Assembly: GCA_018402075.1 (NCBI GenBank)
Contig: JAGYJP010000001.1
Span: 701,205 to 765,204 of the forward strand
DNA length: 64,000 bases
DNA from: Candidatus Nanopelagicales bacterium
GTDB taxonomy: Bacteria > Actinomycetota > Actinomycetes > S36-B12
Direction of reading: 5' to 3'
Shown here in pieces: positions 15,197-22,534 of the stretch. The first letter of the stretch is position 1, and the number at the start of each line of letters is the position of its first letter. The translations under genes were made by a program, and so were the position numbers. The notes below the pieces were generated by a model, which made no database searches, was not told where the DNA came from, and saw only the letters and a program-made list of their open reading frames with translations.

Positions 15197-15649
15197 GTGG
15201 CCAAGACAGCATCGAAAAAGGAAAACAAGGATAAGAGCAAAGTTGCACCTACGGCGGCGCCCGTTCCCATTCCCATAATGTTGTGGCAGTCGGAGCCCGA
15301 CAACCATGACTATCCGGCAGCGGAGTCGTACCTGTCACTCCTGACCACGGCGGCTCAAGCCAAGAAACTTGTGGAGCAATTAAAAGGTGCACCAATAGTC
15401 ATGCACCCCGCGAAGGACATCTTGCGATCGGCACAGTTGGAACTTTTACCCATGAATGATGCTGCGGTGGTCAGGGACATCACAAAAGTTGCACAGGGAA
15501 TGAAACTCTCACCCGTGTTGCTCATGCGTGGGGACTACACAACAGGTGCTCCCCTGGTGATCGCTGATGGCTACCACCGAGTGTGCTCGAGTTATCACCT
15601 CAGTGAAAATGAACTCATTCCTTGCCGGATTATTGATGGCAACATCTGA
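15197..15649 (+). CDS. ParB/Srx-like conserved protein
   Basis: A 150-residue soluble protein. After a Lys-rich N-terminal tail the body contains PAAESYLSLL, a stretch with VVRDITKVAQGMKLSPVLLMRGD and VIADGYHRVCSSYHL. The last resembles the DGxHR motif of ParB-like nuclease/sulfiredoxin folds. A biochemical role is unknown. The start is a GTG at 15197 with GAGGAGGG six bases ahead. In-frame codons upstream run through the tRNA gene and cannot be coding. It ends five bases before copA, with which it converges. Confidence 0.6.
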   Translation: MAKTASKKENKDKSKVAPTAAPVPIPIMLWQSEPDNHDYPAAESYLSLLTTAAQAKKLVEQLKGAPIVMHPAKDILRSAQLELLPMNDAAVVRDITKVAQGMKLSPVLLMRGDYTTGAPLVIADGYHRVCSSYHLSENELIPCRIIDGNI

Positions 15650-15653
15650 TCTG

Positions 15654-17861
15654 TTAGTGGAAGCGGCGCAGCCGCAGACTGTTCGTCACAACGAAAACAC
15701 TGGAGAAAGCCATGGCCGCGCCTGCGATCATGGGGTTAAGTAGTCCAGCTACGGCAAGTGGGATCGCAGCAACGTTATAAGCAAATGCCCAAAACAGATT
15801 ACCTTTGATTGTTGCGAGGGTTTTGCGGGCAAGTTCAATTCCGGTAGCGGCACTGGTCAGGTTGCTGTTCACCAATGTGATGTCACTAGCCTCAATGGCA
15901 ACATCGGTGCCCGAACCCATGGACATTCCGAGGTCAGCCTGAACAAGTGCTGCGGCGTCATTGACGCCGTCGCCGACCATGGCAACCACTTTGCCCTCGG
16001 ATTGAAGTTGGGTGATTACTGCAACTTTGTCCTCAGGCATAACTTCGGAATAGACGCGTTTGATTCCCACCTGTTCGGCAATTGATTCAGCGGCGAGTTT
16101 GTTGTCCCCTGTCAGGAGAATTGGGGTCAATCCCAATTCTTTGAATGTGTTTATGGCCTGCTTCGAATCGGTTTTGATTGTGTCGGCAACCGCAATGAAC
16201 CCGAGTACTTGATTACTTTGGGCAACTGCAATTACGGTCATGCCTTGGCTTTGATATTGACCGATCCAAGGGTCGTGAATACTAGTGTTGAGTTGCTGGG
16301 AAATCCACTGTGGGCTGCCAGCAATCGTCGGTTTGCTGTCCACTGTTCCTTGAACACCGCCACCACGAACCGCCAGAAAGTCCGAGACGATTGGGATCTC
16401 ATTGTGTTCTTTGGCTGCGATCACAATTGCATGTGCGATCGGGTGTTCAGATCCTGATTCAATTGCACCCGCAATGCGCATCAGATCAGAATCAGTTATA
16501 CCCGGTGCTGGGTGAACTGCGTGCACGGACATTCGACCTGTAGTAACCGTTCCCGTCTTATCAAGAACGATTGTGTTGATTTTTTGGGTGGATTCAAGAA
16601 TTTGCGGACCGCGAATCAGGATGCCCAACTGAGCGCCTCTGCCGGTACCCACCATGAGCGCTGTTGGCGTTGCGAGTCCCAAGGCACAGGGACAGGCAAT
16701 GATCAACACGGCGACCGCAGCGGTGAAAGCGAAAGTGACATTAGAGTCGATAATCAGCCAACCAATGAGTGTGAGGACCGAAAGAATCAGAACGAACGGA
16801 ACAAATATTGTTGAGATTCGGTCAGCAAGTCGCTGAACAGGAGCCTTTCCTGCCTGAGCCTGCTCGACCATGCGAGTGATTCGCGCCAGAGCGGTGTCTG
16901 CACCTACCGCTGTCGCTTCAATAAGAAGTCTTCCGTTTTCATTCATGGTGGAACCCACAACCACCGATCCTGGATCAACTTCAACTGGAATGGACTCACC
17001 CGTGATCATGCTGGCATCTACCGCCGAGCTTCCTTCAATGACAATGCCATCTGTGGCAATGCGCTCACCTGGGCGAATCACAAAGTGATCACCCACTTTG
17101 AGGAATTCAATCGGAATGGTTCGCTCCTGGTTGTCTTCCAGAATGGTTACTTCCTTGGCGCCAAGGGATAGGAGTGCCGAAAGAGCCTGACTGCTCTTTG
17201 ACTTAGCGCGCACCTCTAAATAGCGACCTAGAAGTAGAAAGACTGTTACCGCACTGGCCACCTCAAAGTAGATCTCACTGGCACCGGCGGTGTGACTGGG
17301 AAAGAAACTGAACTGCATGCGCATATCTGGCTCACCCGCGGAGCCGAAGATCAATGCGTACAGACTCCAGAGATACGCAGCGGACACACCGAGGGAGATC
17401 AGGGTGTCCATGGTGGTGTTGCCGTGGCGAAGGTTAAGCAGGGTGGCACGGTGAAATGGCCACGCACCCCACAAAACAACGGGAGTCGTAAGAACAAGGG
17501 ACACCCACTGCCAGTAATTGAATTGCAGCGGAGGAACCATGGCAAGGAGAACAACGGGGATCGTCAGGATCGTTGAAATGACAAGGCGCAACTTGAGTGA
17601 CCGCTCTTCAGAACTGTCAGTCGCCTCACTGGTCACAGCAGCAGCGGTGTAACCGGTGGCCTCAATTGTGCTAATTGCATCTAAGAGTGTCAGATTCACC
17701 GGAAGTTGAATTGTTGCTTTCTCGGTGGAGTAATTGACCGTTGCAATAACGCCCGGAAGTTTGTTGAGTTTCTTTTCCACTCGTGCCGCGCAGGATGCAC
17801 AGGTCATGCCCCCGACGGCTAACTCAACTGTCGTTGGCGTGATATCGGTGCGAGTGGACAT
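15654..17861 (-). CDS. copA: copper-translocating P1B-type ATPase
   Basis: A 735-residue Cu(I) exporter of the cytoplasmic membrane. Residues 10-75 form a heavy-metal-associated domain with GGMTCASCAARV (CxxC). Eight membrane helices include the metal-binding CPC motif (IIACPCALGLATPTA near 390). The actuator loop has TGESIPV, the phosphorylation site is DKTGTVT, the nucleotide-binding domain holds the HP motif in EHPIA, and the hinge is GDGVNDAAAL. All are typical of CopA. It is the last gene of csoR-copZ-copA, two bases after copZ, and should be induced by copper through the CsoR operator upstream. Confidence 0.95.
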   Translation of the reverse strand: MSTRTDITPTTVELAVGGMTCASCAARVEKKLNKLPGVIATVNYSTEKATIQLPVNLTLLDAISTIEATGYTAAAVTSEATDSSEERSLKLRLVISTILTIPVVLLAMVPPLQFNYWQWVSLVLTTPVVLWGAWPFHRATLLNLRHGNTTMDTLISLGVSAAYLWSLYALIFGSAGEPDMRMQFSFFPSHTAGASEIYFEVASAVTVFLLLGRYLEVRAKSKSSQALSALLSLGAKEVTILEDNQERTIPIEFLKVGDHFVIRPGERIATDGIVIEGSSAVDASMITGESIPVEVDPGSVVVGSTMNENGRLLIEATAVGADTALARITRMVEQAQAGKAPVQRLADRISTIFVPFVLILSVLTLIGWLIIDSNVTFAFTAAVAVLIIACPCALGLATPTALMVGTGRGAQLGILIRGPQILESTQKINTIVLDKTGTVTTGRMSVHAVHPAPGITDSDLMRIAGAIESGSEHPIAHAIVIAAKEHNEIPIVSDFLAVRGGGVQGTVDSKPTIAGSPQWISQQLNTSIHDPWIGQYQSQGMTVIAVAQSNQVLGFIAVADTIKTDSKQAINTFKELGLTPILLTGDNKLAAESIAEQVGIKRVYSEVMPEDKVAVITQLQSEGKVVAMVGDGVNDAAALVQADLGMSMGSGTDVAIEASDITLVNSNLTSAATGIELARKTLATIKGNLFWAFAYNVAAIPLAVAGLLNPMIAGAAMAFSSVFVVTNSLRLRRFH

Positions 17862-17863
17862 GA

Positions 17864-18082
17864 CTATGCAGGTGCGATTGTGTAACCGGCTTCTTCAACG
17901 GCCGACTTGATGTCTGCATCGCTGATGTCGTTGTCGGCAACAATGTTCACCGGCGTTGGGGCATCAGTATTTAATGCAATATTCACTCCGGTAACGCCAC
18001 TGATTTTATTGAGTTCATCTGTGACAGCGTTGACACAGTGATCACATGTCATACCTTCAACTTTGATATTTTTCTCTGGCAT
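17864..18082 (-). CDS. copZ: copper chaperone CopZ
   Basis: A 72-residue heavy-metal-associated domain protein that hands Cu(I) to CopA. VEGMTCDHCVNAV carries the CxxC metal site. Length and fold match stand-alone CopZ. I chose the ATG at 18082, five bases after the csoR stop; the longer frame to 18181 lies inside csoR. It sits between csoR and copA. Confidence 0.93.
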   Translation of the reverse strand: MPEKNIKVEGMTCDHCVNAVTDELNKISGVTGVNIALNTDAPTPVNIVADNDISDADIKSAVEEAGYTIAPA

Positions 18083-18087
18083 GGTGA

Positions 18088-18372
18088 CTAACTCCTCACG
18101 AGTCGAGCAATAGCTTCCTGGGCTTCTTGAATTTTGTCCTGAGCATTTGAGCCACCTTCGGCCATGGCATCTGCGACACAATGGTTGAGGTGATCCCCTA
18201 CTAACACCAGAGCAACCGACTGGAGTGCCTTTGTCGCCGCCGAGACCTGGGTGAGGACATCAATGCAGTAGGTGTCCTGCTCCACCATGCGCTCAATGCC
18301 ACGCACCTGTCCTTCAATGCGCTTAAGTCGCTTGAGCACCGCAACTTTGTCAGCGCTGTAGCCAGGTGTCAT
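18088..18372 (-). CDS. csoR: copper-sensing transcriptional repressor, CsoR family
   Basis: A 94-residue all-helical repressor. RLKRIEGQVRGIERM is the family signature. The Cu(I) ligands of the C-H-C type are visible: Cys in DTYCIDVL (about residue 36), His and Cys in GDHLNHC (about 61-65). Binding of Cu(I) releases it from DNA. It is first in the operon with copZ and copA, with the operator only eleven bases ahead of its start, so it represses itself. Confidence 0.93.
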   Translation of the reverse strand: MTPGYSADKVAVLKRLKRIEGQVRGIERMVEQDTYCIDVLTQVSAATKALQSVALVLVGDHLNHCVADAMAEGGSNAQDKIQEAQEAIARLVRS

Positions 18373-18382
18373 GGGGCTGAAT

Positions 18383-18399
18383 ATACCCCTTAGGGGTAT
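18383..18399. promoter_or_regulatory. CsoR operator
   Basis: ATACCCCTTAGGGGTAT is a near-perfect palindrome of ATACCCC and GGGGTAT arms, the known type of GC-tract operator bound by CsoR. It lies directly upstream of csoR and reaches the stop codon of the preceding hydrolase gene, leaving almost no other regulatory space. Confidence 0.85.
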
Positions 18400-19925
18400 C
18401 AGGAACAGATGGTGGTGGTGCCGGGACTAATCACTCCGCCAAGAAGGAAGGAATCCACCCGAGCCGTGACACACTCACTGCCCTCGAAGTAGCCGGTGTG
18501 GTTGTAACCACCTTGCCACTCGACCACCTCAGCGTTACCTAATCGCTGGGCAAGATCAACACCCCAACGAGCAGGGGTCGCAGGATCAAACTCCGTTGCC
18601 ACGATCATGACGGGTGGTGCAGTACCGGCGGTGATTTCCGGATTGGGTCCGGCCTGGTACGGCCATGACCTGCAGGCCAATGCACCCCATGCAAGTGCTT
18701 GGCCGAAAGTTGGCGCACTCACCGACAACTCGCTTGCAAACTCTCGAATCTGGTCAACGGTGTCATCTACAGGTAGATCAAGACATGAGACTGCATAAAA
18801 AGCATCAGTTGAATTGTCGGTGTACCGGCCATCTGGTGCGCGATTCATGCGACGGTCCACGATTTCCAGTAGTGGATCGGGATCCGAGTCTGTCATGGCT
18901 GCATTCAGCGCCGGCCGCAATTGAGCAAAATCTGATGCGGGGAAATAAAGGTGAATCAGAATCGAATAGGCGGCAAGACCTTCGGTTAACTCGCGCCCGC
19001 CCCGACCCATCAGCGGCTGGGAATCCAATGCCAGAAGAAAATTTTGCACCTGTTGAACACCTTGATCCACACTCCCGGCCAACGGGCAATCGGGTTGACC
19101 CAAACAATCCTCAACAAAGTATCTAAAGAGCACCTCAAATTCCAATGCTTGCTCACGGATCACTTCAAATTGATCAAGGTACGTGGGGAGAACTCCATCA
19201 AGGACCATGCGACCAACTCGCTCGGGGAAGATCTGGGAATAGATGGCCGCAATCGCGGTGCCATAACTCTTGCCCACCATGTTCATGACCGGGTCCCCCA
19301 CAAGTGCACGGGCAATATCCATATCCCTGGCAACTTCAACGGTGGACATATGTGCAATGAGTGGATTGTCCTGTGCCTCACATGCGGATCCCACAACCTC
19401 AGAATCCAAAATCAATCGCTGTTCCTCCAATGAGGTGTCCGGTGTGACTTCACCACCGATTAGGAGATCAATCTGTTCATCGGTGAAGCATTCAATGGGT
19501 TCACTCAGGCCCACACCGCGAGGGTCAACACCCACGACATCAAAAACTTCTCGGATTTGATCGGTGACAATGAAATCAGCTGCCTTGGCATAATCCACTG
19601 CACTGCCACCCGGGCCGCCAGGATTCACAAAAAGCGAACCGATGGACTCACCTGTGGCACGCACCCGTGTCATGGATAGTGAAATTGTTGCGCCCCCCGG
19701 ATCCAAGTAATCACGTGGTACATCAAAAGTGGTGCAATCAGCATTGCCACAATTGCGCCACTCCAACTCCTGTGAATAAAACGCACTTAAATCGGCGGGA
19801 ATGGACGATTGAATCGTTGGCGCAGCAGGTGGCGTGGCTGAGGGCGCAGCGCAAGCCGCAAGCATCGCCATGGATGCTAGGGAGGCGAAGATAACTCGCG
19901 ATCTGCGTGCACGACCCGGGGGCAT
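18399..19925 (-). CDS. exported alpha/beta hydrolase lipoprotein, tripeptidyl aminopeptidase (TAP) type
   Basis: A 508-residue protein with a lipoprotein signal: basic PPGRARRSR, hydrophobic stretch and the lipobox LAAC near residue 23. The body is an alpha/beta hydrolase related to SlpD/SlpE and TAP of Streptomyces: LFVNPGGPGGS oxyanion region, VDPRGVGLS, nucleophile elbow GKSYGT, and a C-terminal TAP-like part with PVMIVATEFDPATPARW and the catalytic His in YNHTGY. It should release N-terminal peptides outside the cell. I use the ATG at 19925 because the earlier frame would run through the divergent gene. The start lies only 18 bases from that gene's GTG, so the message may be leaderless. 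Confidence 0.87.
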   Translation of the reverse strand: MPPGRARRSRVIFASLASMAMLAACAAPSATPPAAPTIQSSIPADLSAFYSQELEWRNCGNADCTTFDVPRDYLDPGGATISLSMTRVRATGESIGSLFVNPGGPGGSAVDYAKAADFIVTDQIREVFDVVGVDPRGVGLSEPIECFTDEQIDLLIGGEVTPDTSLEEQRLILDSEVVGSACEAQDNPLIAHMSTVEVARDMDIARALVGDPVMNMVGKSYGTAIAAIYSQIFPERVGRMVLDGVLPTYLDQFEVIREQALEFEVLFRYFVEDCLGQPDCPLAGSVDQGVQQVQNFLLALDSQPLMGRGGRELTEGLAAYSILIHLYFPASDFAQLRPALNAAMTDSDPDPLLEIVDRRMNRAPDGRYTDNSTDAFYAVSCLDLPVDDTVDQIREFASELSVSAPTFGQALAWGALACRSWPYQAGPNPEITAGTAPPVMIVATEFDPATPARWGVDLAQRLGNAEVVEWQGGYNHTGYFEGSECVTARVDSFLLGGVISPGTTTICS

Positions 19926-19943
19926 ACGGCTTACGGTATATCG

Positions 19944-20729
19944 GTGACCCGACAGCGACCCACCCCGGCAGAAATCGCCACCATGGTGGAACAAGGACTG
20001 GCACGTGGATTGACTTTGATCGATTCATTCCAGGCGGCCACGGGTAACCGATCACTTACAAAGGTTCACAAGAAGGCTGCGCAAGAACATCGCAAAAGTC
20101 AGCGGGAGTACGCCATCCGGCGCGACTCCATTCGTTTTGGCGCCGTGGGGGGCGCCGGGGTCGCGGTCATAACCGGAGCTGCGGGTGCAATCACCCTCAT
20201 TCCCGGATGGTGGGTACTCACCGGAATCGGTGCCGTGACATCTTTTGTGAGTTTTCGAAAGTGGAAGTCAATTGGCCCTGCCCCCCGCGAAAGCGCACCG
20301 GTGGCACCTGTAAAGGCCCTCCCACGCGGAGCGGTGGGAAAAGAAGATGTCACGCGTTACATCACAGTACGCACTCAAATCCTTCAACTGCATTCCGGGA
20401 TTCGCTCAATCCACCCCGATGCTGCAATTGAATTGCGCGCTGCGGACTCCGCCGCTGCACCCGCACTCAACGCATTGGTCGAGCGACTCGCGGTGCTCCA
20501 CGAACTCCGAACACAACTACCTAATACTGCAGCGTCCAACACTGCAGAGTCGGCGGCCATTGTCATCAGTGAACGCCTACGCACGGGCTGCGAAAGTTAT
20601 GACACGTTGCTTGCGGCTGCCGCCACACTCATGGCTGCGCCCGGTATCGATCGGAACTCTGATCTTCAGTCAGCGGCCCAAGCACTTATTGCATATTCAT
20701 ACGGCCTGGAGCGAGCCGCGGATCTTTGA
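19944..20729 (+). CDS. conserved actinobacterial protein with two hydrophobic helices, unknown function
   Basis: A 261-residue protein starting at GTG. Residues 1-60 are charged and helical (PTPAEIATMVEQGLARGLTL). A glycine-rich hydrophobic stretch (about 70-105: FGAVGGAGVAVITGAAGAITL..WWVLTGIGAVTSFV) forms one or two membrane helices. The rest is helical and Ala-rich. I do not recognise a catalytic motif. The start has no room for a ribosome binding site because the divergent hydrolase begins 18 bases away; TACGGT sits at a -10-like distance, which suggests a leaderless message. Its 3' end overlaps the convergent holB gene by 44 bases. Confidence 0.65.
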   Translation: MTRQRPTPAEIATMVEQGLARGLTLIDSFQAATGNRSLTKVHKKAAQEHRKSQREYAIRRDSIRFGAVGGAGVAVITGAAGAITLIPGWWVLTGIGAVTSFVSFRKWKSIGPAPRESAPVAPVKALPRGAVGKEDVTRYITVRTQILQLHSGIRSIHPDAAIELRAADSAAAPALNALVERLAVLHELRTQLPNTAASNTAESAAIVISERLRTGCESYDTLLAAAATLMAAPGIDRNSDLQSAAQALIAYSYGLERAADL

Positions 20730-21909
20730 TCGCGATCATGAGTGCTTCCACCGCGAGGAGAGGTGGGGTGTTAGCGCCCACTGATTTACGTGTGTACTCA
20801 ATTGCTTCAAGTATGCGGGTGGAATCCGCGGCGCTCCCCCGCGTTGCTAATTGCTCCAATTGCGGGCGCATTTCTTGATTGATCAACTCCAAGGCACTAC
20901 CCACTTGAATAAGGAGAACATCTCGATACAACCCGAGTAGATCAACAAGAGATCGATCCACTTCATCGCGGATCATGCGCTTTCGCCTGGTTTTTTGGGT
21001 TACCAGCAATTGCTTCTTCGCAGCATCAACTGTCTTCTTCGAAGTTCCGGTAACACGTGTGCCTTCCTCGATACCGAAAGATGCTTTCAATTGTTCATCT
21101 TCACGTGAGTCGAGGGAATCTGATCTAGTATTTGCCGCCTCGGTCGCAGAAGCGACCAAAGTGCCCGCTGCGCTGACGCAAGATGGGACACCGCGCAGAT
21201 TAAACACGGTGCGCAGATCAGACTGTCTGCGAAGTCGCGAGGATTCCTCTAGGGCAAGCCCACGCGCTCGACCAATATGACCCTGCGAGGCACGCGCTGC
21301 AAACGCAGCCATGGCCGGATCAACAGAATATGAATGAATTAATAGATCGCGGACATCTGCGGTGGTCGGCGTGCGCAGTGACAGATGGCGGGTGCGCGAA
21401 ATAATCGTGGGCAAAACATCTTCCACACTTGGCGCACATAAAACCCACACTGTGTGTGGTGTGGGTTCTTCCAGACTCTTAAGCAGTGAATCGAATGCTT
21501 GAACGGTAAGTCGATCCGCGTCTTCCACCACAACAACTCGCCAGGGACTATCAATGGGTGCAAGCGAAGAAAGCCGAACCAGTTCACGCGCATCCTCGAC
21601 CCCATAGGACAAACCTGATGGAGTGATGATGTGAACATCGGGGTGACCGCCCACCGGGGCCATGCGACACACCTTGCATTGGCCACACCCATTAAGTGGA
21701 CAGACAAGGGCTGCGGCAAAAGCGGTGGCTGCAGTTGACCGCCCCGATCCCGGTGGGCCGGTAATCAACCATGCGTGAGTCATGCCTGGCCCAGCCTCCC
21801 CTTGGCGGATCAACTCAGCATCTGCAACAGCTTTGGTCAAGATGTTCACAGCATCTGGCTGGCCAATAAGCGACTCCCAAATGGGTGTTGGGTCCGTGAT
21901 GGTTGTCAT
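20686..21909 (-). CDS. holB: DNA polymerase III subunit delta'
   Basis: A clamp-loader AAA+ protein of 407 residues. Motifs: IGQPDAVNIL at the start, Walker A GPPGSGRST, Zn ligands in CPLNGCGQCKVC, Walker B VVVEDADRLT, sensor 1 ISRTRHL. The SRC-like motif is SRT. It works with DnaX (encoded at 60.7 kb) and delta to load the sliding clamp. The start overlaps the tmk stop by four bases, an operon seen across actinobacteria. The C-terminal domain is longer than in E. coli, normal for this phylum. Confidence 0.92.
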   Translation of the reverse strand: MTTITDPTPIWESLIGQPDAVNILTKAVADAELIRQGEAGPGMTHAWLITGPPGSGRSTAATAFAAALVCPLNGCGQCKVCRMAPVGGHPDVHIITPSGLSYGVEDARELVRLSSLAPIDSPWRVVVVEDADRLTVQAFDSLLKSLEEPTPHTVWVLCAPSVEDVLPTIISRTRHLSLRTPTTADVRDLLIHSYSVDPAMAAFAARASQGHIGRARGLALEESSRLRRQSDLRTVFNLRGVPSCVSAAGTLVASATEAANTRSDSLDSREDEQLKASFGIEEGTRVTGTSKKTVDAAKKQLLVTQKTRRKRMIRDEVDRSLVDLLGLYRDVLLIQVGSALELINQEMRPQLEQLATRGSAADSTRILEAIEYTRKSVGANTPPLLAVEALMIAIKDPRLAPGRMNMQ

Positions 21910-22526
21910 GACCGTGAAGATAGTTCCTGATCGACTCGCTCTTGTATTACCTGCGAGACGGAATCTATGTCGCGGGAAGCGTCCACAACCAGGTAACTCG
22001 AGGGTCGCTGAGCTGCCAGATCGAGGAAAGCCTGGGTGACCGCACGGTGATACTCCAGCGGTTCCGATTCGAGCCGATCATGATTGGTGACTCTGGTCAG
22101 GCTGATCTCTGGATCAATCGTTAACACAATGGTGAGATCGGGCATCAGGTTATTAGTGGCCCACAAACTCAAATTGCGAACCCACTCCACACCCAAACCA
22201 CGGGCAACACCTTGATAGGCCACCGACGAATCAATATAACGATCGCAAATAACAACATCACCACGCTCAAGAGCCGGCCGAATAACGCGATCAACATGAT
22301 CCCCGCGAGCAGCTGCAAATAACAGTGCTTCACTGCGCGGATTGAGCCCAACGTAATCGTGACTGAGAACAAGGTGGCGAATGGCTTCGGCCGCTGGTGT
22401 ACCACCGGGTTCACGTGTGCGAACTACCGAGCGACCCTGCTGTTCAAGATAGACACCCAAGATGGCCTCTTGGGTGGACTTACCCACACCCTCGCCGCCC
22501 TCAAATGCAATGAACAACCCCGACAT
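21906..22526 (-). CDS. tmk: thymidylate kinase
   Basis: A 206-residue kinase converting dTMP to dTDP. The P-loop is EGGEGVGKST, the DRx motif is CDRYIDSSVAYQG and the REPGGTP motif follows the P-loop region. Length is standard. It lies between topA (8 bases upstream stop) and holB (4-base overlap), a DNA-synthesis cluster. Confidence 0.95.
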   Translation of the reverse strand: MSGLFIAFEGGEGVGKSTQEAILGVYLEQQGRSVVRTREPGGTPAAEAIRHLVLSHDYVGLNPRSEALLFAAARGDHVDRVIRPALERGDVVICDRYIDSSVAYQGVARGLGVEWVRNLSLWATNNLMPDLTIVLTIDPEISLTRVTNHDRLESEPLEYHRAVTQAFLDLAAQRPSSYLVVDASRDIDSVSQVIQERVDQELSSRS

Positions 22527-22534
22527 GCGGCAAT

